Assembly (NCBI GenBank): GCA_033398695.1
Contig: CM065802.1
Span: 167,085,965-167,149,964 of the forward strand
Direction of reading: 5' to 3'
Source: Orobanche coerulescens
Lineage: Eukaryota; Streptophyta; Magnoliopsida; Lamiales; Orobanchaceae
Length of the DNA stretch: 64,000 nt
Part shown: positions 30,270 to 40,745 of the stretch, piece by piece
Position numbering within the stretch: position 1 is the first letter of the stretch
Layout of the letters: each line of letters opens with the position of its first letter
The notes under the pieces: model-generated
Databases searched by the model: none
Told to the model about the DNA's origin: nothing
Seen by the model: only the letters and a program-made list of their open reading frames with translations
Translations under genes and position numbers: made by a program

Positions 30270-30992
30270 ATGACAAAAAGCTCCAATGTTCATCCGGAGT
30301 TCGACATCCTTGACCATACTGGTAAGGAGTACCATAGGTGGGTCTTAGACGTTCGATTGGCGTTCGTCGGTAAGAGATTTACCACCACCATCTTTCCCAC
30401 TAACGAGCCTACCACTCAAGAACCGAGCGAGGAAACCAATGCTAATGCACTGATGTACTTGCGTAGACATATACATCCGTTGTTGAAAAAGTGTTACATG
30501 AATTTGCAGACCCCCAAAAAACTATGGGATACACTCGAACAACGATTTAATAATGTGCATGATGAGCGCTTCCCCGAATTGCAACTTCAGTGGGAGCAAA
30601 TCCGATTTTTGGATTATGCGAATGTGGAGGCTTATAACCAAGCCATCCTCGATCTTCGCACTGATCTTGGTTTTTGTGGTGTCAAGAAGTCTGATCAAGA
30701 CTTGATCGAGAAGACTCTTAACACGTTTCCCGTGGGAACAAGTGTGATTGCTCATCAGCTGCGCGTTGCCTATGAGGAAGGGGGAATTAAAAATTTTAGT
30801 GACCTTATCTCCCACCTCGCGAAAAAAGAAAGGCACCATGAGATTATTCTCAACAACAATGTGCGCCCAGCTGATACGAAGCCGATTCCAGAAGTGAATC
30901 AGGCTACCCACAGCAAGGCACCACGACAAAATAGAAATGGCAACGCTACTCAGTTTTTACAAGCACTACGGGTGCATGACTCGAGCAAGTGA
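30270..30992 (+). CDS. gag: Copia I Gag (capsid part)
   Basis: A 240-codon frame starts with ATG directly after a splice-acceptor-like tract. It is a UBN2-type copia Gag: 'HPEFDILDHTGKEYHRWVLDVRLAF', 'ANALMYLRRHIHPLLKKCYMNLQTPKKLWDTLEQRF', 'WEQIRFLDYANVEAYNQAILDLRTDLGFCG', 'LIEKTLNTFPVGTSVIAHQLRVAYEEGGIKNFSDLISHLAKKERHHEII'. This builds the particle. The frame ends at a TGA (30990-30992) that looks like a frameshift, because the zinc knuckle continues from 31022 in another frame. Confidence 0.85.
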   Translation: MTKSSNVHPEFDILDHTGKEYHRWVLDVRLAFVGKRFTTTIFPTNEPTTQEPSEETNANALMYLRRHIHPLLKKCYMNLQTPKKLWDTLEQRFNNVHDERFPELQLQWEQIRFLDYANVEAYNQAILDLRTDLGFCGVKKSDQDLIEKTLNTFPVGTSVIAHQLRVAYEEGGIKNFSDLISHLAKKERHHEIILNNNVRPADTKPIPEVNQATHSKAPRQNRNGNATQFLQALRVHDSSK

Positions 30993-31021
30993 GGGAAAAG
31001 ACGAGATCGTCGTTCTAATGT

Positions 31022-31336
31022 GTGGAAGAGGCAGGTGGTTCGGCCACGGGACCTAGTGGAGCCCAACCATGTAGACCACCTCCTGCCGCCGGGATTGGAA
31101 CCACTCCAAAGGAAGGCCGAAATTGCTATACTTGCGGCTCAAAGAAGCATACTTACCGCAATTGCAAGGCGCCAAAGAACATCCAAGCTTACTACAAGCA
31201 CTATAAACAGTACTTGACTCAAGAGTCAAATTACATAGAGGAAGATAATGAGAATACGGAGGTGAACCATATTGAGATCCCTCCTCTCACCATTGCGGAC
31301 AAAGACCAACATTTGGATGTTGCTGACTTTGACTAG
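31022..31336 (+). pseudogene. gag: Copia I Gag, nucleocapsid end (other frame)
   Basis: The frame carries a complete zinc knuckle CYTCGSKKHTYRNC (C-x2-C-x4-H-x4-C, near residue 35) after a Pro/Gly-rich linker and ends 'NHIEIPPLTIADKDQHLDVADFD'. It completes the Gag begun at 30270, so a frameshift of about one base lies in 30960-31020. Nucleocapsid binds element RNA. Confidence 0.8.
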
Positions 31337-32184
31337 ATCATTGTAGTTTGACTAGTTTTTACGCTTTGGTTATGTTTTGTCTTGTTTTTAGTTTTCTTTC
31401 GAGAACTACTTTGGAATTTTCTATGAATGTAATAAAGTTGGCCATGATGAATAAAATTCTTTTAGTTGCTGTGATTATGCAAAGACGAATTTTATTTTTC
31501 CCTTCAAAAGCATGTTTGGTTTATCACAAAATAATTGCTCAGTAATGAATTACTTGGTTAATTTGATACATTGGTGGATTTCATCAAAACTTTTGATCAA
31601 GACTAGGCGCATCCTCCTTCGTATTTGTTTATGCTTTGAAAGTTCAAACGGAATCAGTGGTTTTTAAACAGCCTTAGCTGTACCGACATTCCTACTTTCT
31701 CTGCAAGTCTACCAAGTTGGAGTTACCAAAAGGATCATTAGTCGATATATAAATTGAAAACCCCGATGCATTTTGAAGTGTTTAAACGCTCCTATGGACA
31801 TATTACCATAGTATTGTATCAACAATAATGCCTTTGAAAAAGGCTTCAACCTTGCTCTATCACTCAACAATAGAGAAATACCAAAATAGCAACTTTAATC
31901 GAGTACTGAGATCTGATTTTAATGATACAGAAAGTGCACGACCTATGTACAGAAAGATACGGAAGTCTAGTTTCTAGAACAACTGACCGTTCATCTATAT
32001 CCTTCTTAACGAAGAAGTTATTGCTGTTTTAGTGAATAAAGGTCAAGCTATGCGGAAATTATTTCCAGCGATTGTGCTAACTTTGATCCTAACCAACTTG
32101 GTCGAATTTCCGCAAACTCGAAGTTAATGAGTTTTCGCTATGTCTTTCATCACAAGATTAATCGAGTTTCATATCTTGTTATAG
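31337..32184 (+). other. Gag-pol spacer of copia I, non-coding
   Basis: 848 bp with many stops and no recognisable domain, T-rich around 31340-31560. It lies between the Gag stop and the protease. Whether it is a normal spacer of this family or decayed sequence cannot be told from one copy; H is too decayed to compare. Confidence 0.55.
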
Positions 32185-32578
32185 ATGTCTCGTGGCGAAA
32201 TTGAGTGCCTTGCTGATAGTGGAACAACCCACACTATTCTTCGAAATAGGCAATTATTTAAGGATATTGTGCCATATATATCCTCAGTGAAAACAATGAT
32301 TGGTTCCTCCCAAGTAATTCAAGGGGGGGGGACCTGCTCATTTTTTGCTACCTAATATTACGCATATTAATATCACAAATGCTCTCTATGCCCCAAGAGA
32401 AAACCGAACCTTGCTTAGTTTTAGGGACATCCGTGCCAACGGTTCTCACCTTGATACACACTGTGAGAATGGGACAGAATTTTTGTGTGTTACTCTGCCA
32501 GAATGTGGAAGACGCCTCATTCTCGAGAAACTTATGAGTCTAAGAAGTGGTTTATACCACACTACAATAAGGGTTATT
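32185..32578 (+). pseudogene. pol: Copia I Pol start: protease and GAG-pre-integrase
   Basis: An ATG at 32185 opens 'MSRGEIECLADSGTTHTILRNRQLFKDIVPYISSVKTMIGSSQVIQGGG', a copia aspartic protease with catalytic DSG. The frame shifts at the G-run (32330-32337) to 'MLPNITHINITNALYAPRENRTLLSFRDIRANGSHLDTHCENGTEF' and 'LILEKLMSLRSGLYHTTIRVIESS'. Pol is cut off near 32578 at the junction with the SIRE-type fragment. The eight-G run could be a real indel or a homopolymer sequencing error. Confidence 0.8.
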
Positions 32579-32997
32579 GAATCCTCAAGCGTTTCTGTAG
32601 GCTTCATTTCAAAAGACTCAAACTGTTGAGTAAGTTTAGAAATTTTGTTTTCTTTTGAGAGCTCAGTACCCTCGCAAATAAGTTTGAGTTTCTCCCAAAT
32701 TTGCTTGGCTGTCTGACAGCCCTTTATCTTGGAGAATATGCCTTTGTCGGGAGTGACAAATAGTGCATTTTTGGCAACGTTGTCCAAGTTAGCATGCTTG
32801 CGCTCATCAGTAGTCCACAGATCGCGCTCCTTCCCGAGCATCTCAACATAGGGTTGCCCTTCCATTCTTGGGGCTGTGTTGACCTTCAAAATCTTGATCG
32901 GTCCTTCCTGGATGACATATATCATCTCTTCGTGCATGGATGCAAGATGAGATTCCATCCTAATTCTACAGTCATCAAATTCATTAATGGAAAACAT
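32579..32997 (-). pseudogene. gag: SIRE-type copia Gag fragment
   Basis: The minus-strand frame reads 'FDDCRIRMESHLASMHEEMIYVIQEGPIKILKVNTAP', 'WTTDERKHANLDNVAKNALFVTPDKGIFSKIKGCQTAKQIWEKLKLICEGTELSKENKISKLTQQFESFEMKPTETLE', the UBN2 Gag of SIRE/Maximus-type elements. It is truncated at the C-terminus, so there is no zinc knuckle. Past 32579 the frame runs into antisense of copia I and the last ~40 residues of the open frame are meaningless. The start is near 33005; the usual ATG is not obvious. Confidence 0.85.
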
Positions 32998-33124
32998 AGG
33001 AATATCATAGAGGAGTCCATCTTATACATAGGATAAATGATGAAAGTATAGAAAAAGTTTTCAAAAGCTAGTGATTTGTGGATCTGATGGGTTAAAAATC
33101 AACTGATTCTTTTTAGAAGCAATC

Positions 33125-33136
33125 ACTCCGATACCA
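33125..33136 (-). other. Primer-binding site of the SIRE-type fragment
   Basis: Minus-strand TGGTATCGGAGT, tRNA-Met type, two bases inside the LTR end at 33139. Confidence 0.8.
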
Positions 33137-33138
33137 CT

Positions 33139-34395
33139 TGTTGGCCACAGAGTATACAGTAAACAGGTTAGAAAGTGAGAATACAATAAGCTGTATGTTT
33201 TTCGAAGTCAATTGTTGGAAGTCTGATAGTGAGTTGCTGTAAGTACAACAACTTGGTACTCTCCTGTTTGCTTGATGTGTACAAGGTTTCCACAATGTAT
33301 ACTATAAATCACAGTTATGAATGAAAACACTAAGGACCGAAAGTAAATAACACACAGATATAAGTGGTTCTAGGTAAACCCCTCTATGTCCATTGGTCCT
33401 CCACACAGGAGTAAAACGTGTATTAAAATCACTACATACACAACTACGTGACTTAACTAAATCTGTCTCTGTATCGTTCACACATATTGATACAGGGACC
33501 ACAGCACAGATTGGCTTCAGCTCTTTTGACTTGCTTCTTCTCACACAGATCGACGCTTCATCTTCAATGCTATTCTTCCCACACAGGTCGGAATAAGCAA
33601 GGACTTAGTCGACGCAGGGCTAAGGTTGATCTCAATGGTAAAGATGGTAGAATAAATTCAAACGGCAGTTGTATGCTTTTACGAGCGTTTGCTATATGCT
33701 GTGCTGTTTGCGTTGAGGACTTGTATATTTCTTCGCTTAGATACTGCTGTATGCTCAGGAAATATACTGCTTTTTCTTAGCTTGATTGTCAGAGCTATTT
33801 GTCAGATGTATGCGTGAGATTCAGTAAGTAAGTGAGTCAGTAATGTCCTCTTGCTTGGGGCTATTTACAACCTTGGAAATAGATCCGTTACAAATGTATT
33901 CGTTGGCCGATTGGTGAGATTTAGGCATCTGTGATTAGCGGCTGCATAATGTTTGATTAAAGGCAGCTCACATTTAATGCTTCAGATATTCTTTTTGACT
34001 TTGCATTAAATGCTCTTCAGCGCGTTCAAACTGTTCTCTTTCGCCCGCATTAAATGTTGTCCTATCAGCAATAAACGCTGCTTTAACTGTGAATACTTGA
34101 TGAATAAACAAAGTCTATTTTGCAACGATTTTAAGCTATTTCTCCAGTTCTGATGGATGAGTTTTACTTTTCCTAAGTAAAACTCCTACAGCCAGACTGC
34201 TGTATCCAACATTCTTAATTTCTGCTGTATGAAGATGCAGACTCTGTAGGATTGGACTCTGTAGGAAGACCTCTTGTTGTATGGATATGCTATACGCAGT
34301 TTCCTAACGGCTTCCATACTTAGCGAAATTCTGACTCTGAAGACTTCTTTGTTGTACGGTGGCGATTATCAAAACAGACTCTGTTTATCCCAACA
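33139..34395 (-). repeat. 5' LTR of the SIRE-type fragment
   Basis: A 1,257-bp LTR with TGTTGG/CCAACA termini. Words of the form CAGACTCTG or GACTCTGTAGGA recur at 34232-34383 (distal U3 in the minus orientation), and 'cacacagatcgacgcttc'-like ~50-bp units recur at 33400-33600. This overall layout resembles the solo LTR at 2184-3222 without sharing its sequence. No functional frame is seen. Confidence 0.75.
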
Positions 34396-36259
34396 AGGTT
34401 CAATTGGTGCGAACTCCTCAATCCTCATGAATTTTGGTCCACAAACAGGTATTATTGGGTGTTCAAAAGCTTTTTGATAAGTGGATATGTGGTACCACTT
34501 CGACATCATTGATAGAGGATCTATTTTAGAATAATAAAACATAACACTTATAGCATGCATACATGGAATTTCAGTTAGTTCCGAAGCTCTACCAGTGCAA
34601 ATTTTTCTATCTAAACACATTGTATGCTTATCTTCACCCTCCCCAATTTCATATCCTGATGCACCATTAAAAAGTACTTTACACCCAGCAGCATATTTTT
34701 TGTTGTTTTGATACATCTTCATAGCAGCAGGAGACCATCCATTGAACCATGAATTAGACATTTTTTACTCTCTCTAATCCTAGTCATTGCACTAAATCTG
34801 ATTTCTTCTAGCAATGGTCCCAATTGGCTTATGTCTTGCATCAACCAAAGTTGAATTAGAACTTTCACTAATATTGTTATCAACCATGTAAGAACTACAC
34901 CTGTTTCTTTGGTAAGCCCTACACCATGTGTGTAGAGGATACTTCCACAAGTCCTCGGCCGCTTTTTGTTGCACCTCACCAAGATTTGTAAGATTACTCT
35001 TCAATTCTTCTTGAAATGTACTCCATGCACAAATTCAAAATATTTTCTTAAAGTTCACTTCCATTCCATTTCTCAGACCAATTGGCATATATATGCCTAG
35101 CACACCACCAATGCTCGGCCATAGGTAATATCACATGGACTCCATCAATTAAACACTAAATAAAAGAAATAAAATTGTATTATTAATCTTGAAATATAAA
35201 TTTAACTGAAAAATGTATTAAATTAACTAACCTTCGGTATATCAGAGATAATAGTAAATTTAGATTCATCTCCAAGTTCTAGCTCTTGTCTAAGCCAACA
35301 TAAAAACCATCTCCAGTTTACCTTGATCTCCTTGCTAACAACAGCCCATGCAATAGGTACCACCTGATCATTTCCATCTTTTCCAACTGCTGTAAGCAAC
35401 TGGCCTTGACAAACACCTTTCAAAAAACACCTTTGTACATCAAACATCCTCTTAAATATTCTTCTTCCCTGATCATCTCCTCCTCAGAAAATTGAATTTC
35501 AGTTATAGTTCCAGGGTTCTCTCTTATGACTGCATTAGCATAAGCCTATAAGTAGCCAAATTCTCTCTAGAAACTGCAGTCAAGGTCATAGGTCAGTTAT
35601 CTTTTAGCTCTCTTGCACTTGTCCTCACTAACATAGATTTTCAAATGTTTTTCAACCTCAGCCTGCATTTCTTTAACTGAAAGCTTGGGATTTTTATAAA
35701 TTTTGTTCTTAGAATATTTAGCCAGAAAATGGTGGCTAGCACTAGGAACCTTAAACTGCCTAAAGCATATGTGTTCCACGGCTGCAGTCTTCACAACTAA
35801 TCCACCTTTGTTTCCATCCTTTGATACGATAAGTTTGAATGGACAACTCTCTTCATTTACACAAATTACTCTCAATCTAGAAGGTTCATTCTTTTGAAAT
35901 TTTAGTTTATGACCAAATTTCACTCCATAATCACTGGTTGCTTCTCTTGCCTCTTTTGCATCAGCAAAAGTCACCCCAATATCAAAACATCCTTGGCCTG
36001 AATCAGAATGTATGATTTCGCTGCCTAAATCATGCTCTATCTCTGTCTCCCAGTTAAAATCTTCACTTTCTTCAGTTCCATCACAATTGGTGTCGATACC
36101 TTCCTCACCTTCTTCACTTACAAAACCCGCTGGACTAATAATATATAGGCTTTGTACTAGATTTCCACCATTGTTATGTTGAAAGTCATTGCCACAATCA
36201 ACACCATCTAGAAGGTCATCAACAAAATCAACATCTAGAAGCCATCTACCTTTGAACAA
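34396..36259 (-). pseudogene. MuDR/MULE transposase, degenerate and truncated
   Basis: Read on the minus strand, successive frames follow a plant MuDR-type transposase. The N-terminal DNA-binding domain (36259-35597) has 'FDIGVTFADAKEAREATSDYGVKFGHKLKF..NEPSRLRVICVNEESCPFKL' and 'VEHIC'. The MULE catalytic region (35447-35223) has 'CFLKGVCQGQLLTAVGKDGNDQVVPIAWAVVSKEI..NWRWFL' and 'FTIISD'. A central part (35004-34720) has 'WCRAYQRN..VDNNISESSNSTLVDARHKPIGT'. The SWIM zinc-finger relic (34761-34396) has 'GRASELTEIPCMHAISVMFYY'. Several frameshifts and stops separate them. The 3' end is cut by the SIRE-type LTR and the 5' end abuts copia G. The 36259 frame begins with TTG, so the true start is lost. 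No terminal inverted repeats are visible. Confidence 0.85.
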
Positions 36260-37131
36260 TTAGTTGGTAAGTTTGACAAGAAAAGAATGGAAAACTTCAC
36301 AATACCCACCATGGTTGATCCCTTCACACCATCCTTTCACACCATAGTTTCACACCATGTTTACTACCTATAAATAAGGCATGTTTGTAGCATTTGTAAT
36401 TATCTCATCTCCAAGAGTGAGTTCAAAGAGTGAATAACAATCCAAGTTGAGATTGAGTGAGTTAGAGAGTTTTTATTTTGTGAGTTTGTAATTCTATTCT
36501 TGAGTGATAATAGAATAAATATTTTTCTCTCAAATCATCGGTAATTCACTATAATGATCCTGTGATATCCCAACAAGTGGTATCGGAGAAAGGTTTGGAG
36601 TGCTAGTGCTGAAAATTTCGAGTTTTACAAAGGTGGTCGAAACTCAGTTTTGAGGATATCGTTAGATTCCTCACGTCGAGACGAGTTCGGAGGTATTTTC
36701 AGAATACAAAACCTACATCAGACGAAGCTGTACGGGCTGCCGAAAGAATCGTCTCAAGTTGAAGAGGATGAACACTACTTTCTGCAAATAAATTTTCCAG
36801 AAATTACATACTGGTCCTTGAACTTTCGAAATTTTTAATTCAGTCCCTAAATCTCTGAAATTTTTTATTTTAACCCCAAAAATTTCAAAAATTATACTTT
36901 TGGCCCCAGAAGTTTTGTTAAAATCATGGCTGATTTTACGACCTCTATTGAGAAGCTCAATAACAACAATTATGGGTCATGGAGTACCCGTATGAAGTTT
37001 TACCTGCTCGGGCAGGACTTATGGGATATTGTGAACGGAGCTGAGACAACACCACCAAGGGAGGCCAAAAGCACAGACACAACCTCCGACATCTCAACCT
37101 CAACACCGATACGACCAGATGATGCACATCA
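36260..37131 (+). mobile_element. Ty1/copia element G, 5' part, interrupted by element C
   Basis: A short LTR (about 36260-36575) ends atatcccaaca, followed by GTGGTATCGGAG, a tRNA-Met primer site (36577-36588). After a leader comes the beginning of gag. Element C enters at 37132 and the rest lies outside the window. The LTR's left end is imperfect (tagttgg for tgttgg) and abuts the MULE relic. Confidence 0.75.
36926..37131 (+). pseudogene. gag: Copia G Gag N-terminus, interrupted
   Basis: The frame opens 'MADFTTSIEKLNNNNYGSWSTRMKFYLLGQDLWDIVNGAETTPP', the N-terminal part of a copia Gag (DUF4219/UBN2 type), with the conserved W of 'YGSWSTRM' and 'QDLWDIV'. After 'PIRPDDAHH' it runs into the LTR of element C at 37132; residues beyond that are LTR. 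It would make the particle shell of element G. Confidence 0.85.
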
Positions 37132-39204
37132 TGTAATATCCGCAATTTTGATTTCCGGCGGAAGTCCATCTTAGCGACTCTATTGTGACCGTTTCGTCAT
37201 TCTGAGAATGATTAATTCTACACTTTTTGTCATCCGAGTTTGTATCGATGTCGTTCTGTTGAGTTCCATGTTCTTAAGCGATTTTTCCACGTATGAATTC
37301 GACTTTCTAAAATCACCATTAATTCTTGGAAACTCCAAAAATTTTGTATCTTATCAATATTATAGAGCATCAAGTTAGCTTTCCAATGGTTCAAACTGTG
37401 AGTCAATCGGAGTCCGGACGAAGGAGCTATGGTCAAAAAAGCTAAGACTGCACCGTGTGCCTTTTGATCTTTGGAGCGGGTCAGACCGCGGCCGCGCCCT
37501 TCAGCCGGGCCGCGGCACTAAGCCATTTCCGGGCATTTTGGCCCCGTGCCGCGGCACACTCAGCCGTGCCGCGCACACGCATGCATTTTTGTATTTCTGC
37601 GTTTGTTGTGAAGAACATCCTCATTTCTTCATTTCCCTTCTTCCTCTCTTCCTTGGGGCGATTTTGGGCGATTTTGTGGTGTTTTAACATCATCAAAACT
37701 CAGATATTTTCATCTTCTTCAAGTTGTAGTGTGGATCAACAACATATTTGTGGATTCTTCATCCTAATCTAAGGTAACTTCTTCAACCCTTGAATTCGAT
37801 TTTGAGTTGGAGCATGATGTTTTAGATGGTATAATCATGAATTGTGATGGATATACGTATGATTATGAGTTTTTACGAGTTATCATCGGATTTTTGAAAG
37901 TTTTTCTCAAGAACACTTTGAAAGTTGACTTGGAATTGGGTTTTGCAATTTAATTTTATCGTAAACTCGATTTGAGTATTCCTATTGGATTATCGATTTT
38001 ATTGATGGTGTTTTGATGGATTGGATCATTTAATAGAAGTTGGTTTTCCATACAAATGGGATTAGTTGTTTAGGATGGGAGATTGTTTTCAAGGTGTTTG
38101 TCGAAATGCCTCAATGAGTTTGGATTTATTGTATTGACATCTTGAATTGGTTATGATTGCTATTGATTCGTATATTAAGCGAGTTGTTGATAATTGTGTT
38201 ATTCAAGGTTGTTCGAGCGACATGTAGTTTCCCTTAGGACGTTGTTCAAGAGAGGACGTATCATCACCGGTGTTAAGGTAAGTTGATTCTTACTCGGTTA
38301 AAAGGATATTCATTCATTTCGTTGTTGTTCATTCATAATCATAATTCATTCATATGGTATTAACCATATCGAGACTTGTCATTGTCAATTAATCACTTCA
38401 TTCACGAGGAACGACTGTTCCAATCATTTCATTGAGCTATCATTCATTTCACTAATAATTCATCTCGGTGAGTCATCCTTGACTTTGTCGAATTGTTATT
38501 CATTAATATTCTTCATGGTCATTCTTGTTCATATGACCTTTTGGGTTCATATTGCGCGGCCGGGTGGAGATGTGTGGAATTTTTAGTCGGGCACGTGATG
38601 GTCATGTGTTGGGTTCACCGACACATTGGACTGTGCACACGGTAACGTACCTCCGTGAGACTAATTAGGTACAAGGACGGGTGTGTCCGGATACTCGTCT
38701 TGTGCACTTGCACTTACCATTACGGGCGTACTATGATGCCTCTCTTCAGCGTCATTTCATAATTAAGATATATTATGATTGTGTTTATTCAACTCTTGAG
38801 GATTGTTGTTCTTTGTAACTGACCCCGTTGGGGGATGTTGTTTTCAGGTCATGGCAAGGCTAAAGCACGGAAAAAGAACGTGGACGACGAGGAGTCCCAG
38901 TGATATTAGTTGGGGGCCCCAATCCTTTTCAGTCATTCGTGTTTTCTTCATTTTATTTTCGCTGCAGACTTCCGTTTGAATTACTCATTTTATTTAGTGT
39001 TGTATATTTTATCTTCATATAAAATATACATGTATTCTGTATTTTCCTGGGTGTGTTGTACTTGAAACTCCTCATCGGAGTAGTTGATGATGTAATGTGG
39101 TTCGGTACTTCATTTACACTTTGTAATTCATTAATTTCACCCGCCTAGTGGGTCCCAGTAGGGGGTCCACGGTACTGTAATATCCGCCTAGTTTGGGGTG
39201 TACA
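37132..39204 (+). repeat. Element C 5' LTR
   Basis: A 2,073-bp LTR. It carries a GC-rich block (37490-37580) with palindromes of type GTGCCGCGGCAC, and the preterminal 'gggggtccacggtactgtaatatccgc' pattern shared by Ty3 LTRs here. Its first ~480 bp match 44198-44705 and are more distantly related to the LTR of F (47873 and 61900). Confidence 0.87.
37485..37580 (+). repeat. GC-rich palindrome cluster in element C LTR
   Basis: GTGCCGCGGCAC (37546-37557) is a perfect 12-bp palindrome, flanked by variants GGGCCGCGGCAC (about 37507) and GTGCCGCGCAC (about 37566). In the 3' LTR the cluster (44565-44670) has four copies, with the perfect one at 44653-44664. No convincing TATA box follows. Confidence 0.75.
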
Positions 39205-39208
39205 GAGT

Positions 39209-39220
39209 TGGTATCAGAGA
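39209..39220 (+). other. Primer-binding site of element C
   Basis: TGGTATCAGAGA, one mismatch to the tRNA-Met site, four bases after the LTR end. Confidence 0.85.
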
Positions 39221-39700
39221 TTGGTTTTGAATACTACCTTCCAAGTCATATCTTATTTGAAATCATCGTTCATCATACTAGTATCATTGGACTTTCGCGT
39301 CACGTGTGACCTGTGCAAGAGCCCAGCCCCTCAGACCAAAGAACAGTAAGATTTCTGACGCCATGGTATAATTTCTGGAAATAAGAATCACTCATTCATC
39401 ATTCATCAGTCAACAATCTCAAACATCATTTTCATTTTATCATGTTGATCATGTCAACTCATTAATCACTCACTCAACCTCATTATTCATTTGTTGATCT
39501 TGTGGATCGTATCATTAATCATGCAACTTGTTCAAGATAATCATTTCAAGAATTTCATCAGATAATCATGTCACCTCAGTTGATCATTCATATAATCATT
39601 GTATTAGAGCGCGTATGCTCATTATTATCATTTCATAACATAATCATAACGCGGTACTCATTCAAGCTCTATAATTATCATATGGCCTTCCTACTTCAGT

Positions 39701-40315
39701 ATGGAAAGAACTGTCAGAGGACGCAGGGGGAGAGGCCGAGGTGCGGGCCGAAACCCGGAAAATAATCACTCACTGTCAGGAAGTCATAACCGAGTTACAG
39801 CTCAATCAGAAGGTGTACGGGTCGATCCACTCATTTTTATGCAGGGCATGATGGCCCAGATGCAATTGCTTAATCATCGATGCGCTGCTCTGACCGAATT
39901 AATAGAGAAAGCTCTTACTGATGAGCTTACTGCTAAGGAAATTGCTAATCAACAACTTTCATTAGTTAGCAAGAAATCCAAGAAGCATAGTCAGTCTAAA
40001 GGCAGTCATGCAACCTTCAAGAAGCCTCGTACGGGCCCTACTTTTTCTGAGCGACCTCCTATGGCGCCTAAACCTACGGAATCTCAGTTCCGAGCGGCCA
40101 GTTCGGCCATCAGCTGTTTCAACTTTGGAGCGCCGGGTCATTTCAGCACTAGGTGTTCGAGGTCGACTATCACCTGTTACAACTGTGGAATTGCCGGGCA
40201 TAAGGTCCGTTTCTGTCGAAGAGACTCCAAGCATACTCCGACGGCATCTCAGGTCCTGAAGCGACCAGTTGTTCAGAATCAGGCTACTCAGTCAGTGTCG
40301 TTTAAGATGATGTGA
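39701..40315 (+). CDS. gag: Element C Gag, internally deleted
   Basis: The open frame has only 204 codons, against more than 330 for A. It keeps the basic RG-rich N-terminus (MERTVRGRRGRGRGAGRN), then 'GMMAQMQLLNHRCAALTELIEKAL' and jumps to the post-capsid linker 'KKSKKHSQSKG', so the capsid core (the DPIGWEGW and WW blocks of A, B and D) is missing without loss of frame. Two zinc knuckles follow: CFNFGAPGHFSTRC, whose second Cys is Phe, and an intact CYNCGIAGHKVRFC. It could still make a small nucleic-acid-binding protein but not a normal particle. Confidence 0.85.
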   Translation: MERTVRGRRGRGRGAGRNPENNHSLSGSHNRVTAQSEGVRVDPLIFMQGMMAQMQLLNHRCAALTELIEKALTDELTAKEIANQQLSLVSKKSKKHSQSKGSHATFKKPRTGPTFSERPPMAPKPTESQFRAASSAISCFNFGAPGHFSTRCSRSTITCYNCGIAGHKVRFCRRDSKHTPTASQVLKRPVVQNQATQSVSFKMM

Positions 40316-40745
40316 GCAATTAAAGGCGGAGCCCATACTTATCAGAAGGGAGCATCCGTTTCGAGGGCCGGCAAGCCTCTAATTTATGAGATGAAGAGGG
40401 CCGACGATCCGAAAGCCCGAATGAATTCAGGTACACTCAAAATTTTATTTCAATCTATGTGTACTCTTTTTGATACTGGTGCATCGCATTCATTCATTTC
40501 TGAGTCATGCTTGAGCTTGTGAACCTTATGTCATTGGTCTACCAGACGATAGAAGAACTATCAGAAATCGTGAGGTTAAGAATTGTCCGATTTAGCTTAA
40601 TGACCGTGATTGGTTGGCGGACCTAATCGTGGTGGATTTTACCTAAGGATGATGTCATATTGGTATCGATTGGATAGATCGTCATGATACCATTCTCAAT
40701 GTTCGTAAGCGTATGGTCACTATTGTTCCAGACGATCGAGTTGAG
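40316..40745 (+). pseudogene. pol: Element C protease region of Pol
   Basis: 'GKPLIYEMKRADDPKARMNSG' leads to 'LFDTGASHSFISESCLSL' with the catalytic DTG at 40472-40480. Downstream the frame decays ('RTIRNREVKNCPI', 'DRHDTILNVRKRMVTIVPDD') with stops near 40520 and 40645. DTG instead of the DSG seen in A and B is a normal alternative. Confidence 0.8.

Larger units (their letters stand above)
29162..32578 (+). mobile_element. Ty1/copia element I, 5' part
   Basis: The element comprises a 5' LTR, a primer site, a long GC-rich leader, gag, a non-coding spacer and the start of pol (protease and GAG-pre-integrase). It stops near 32578, where minus-strand SIRE-type gag begins. Its pol start ('NALYAPRENRTLLSFRDI', 'THCENGTEF') matches that of copia H, so the two belong to one family. 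Integrase, RT, RNase H and the 3' LTR are absent from the window, so it is a truncated copy. Confidence 0.85.
32579..34395 (-). mobile_element. SIRE-type Ty1/copia fragment: 5' LTR, primer site and gag
   Basis: On the minus strand the order is LTR (34395-33139), primer site, then Gag, which stops abruptly near 32579 against copia I. The LTR runs TGTTGGGATA...CTGTGGCCAACA. Its outer end (34395) coincides with the point where the MULE transposase frame breaks, which supports the boundary. Everything downstream of gag is missing. Confidence 0.8.
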
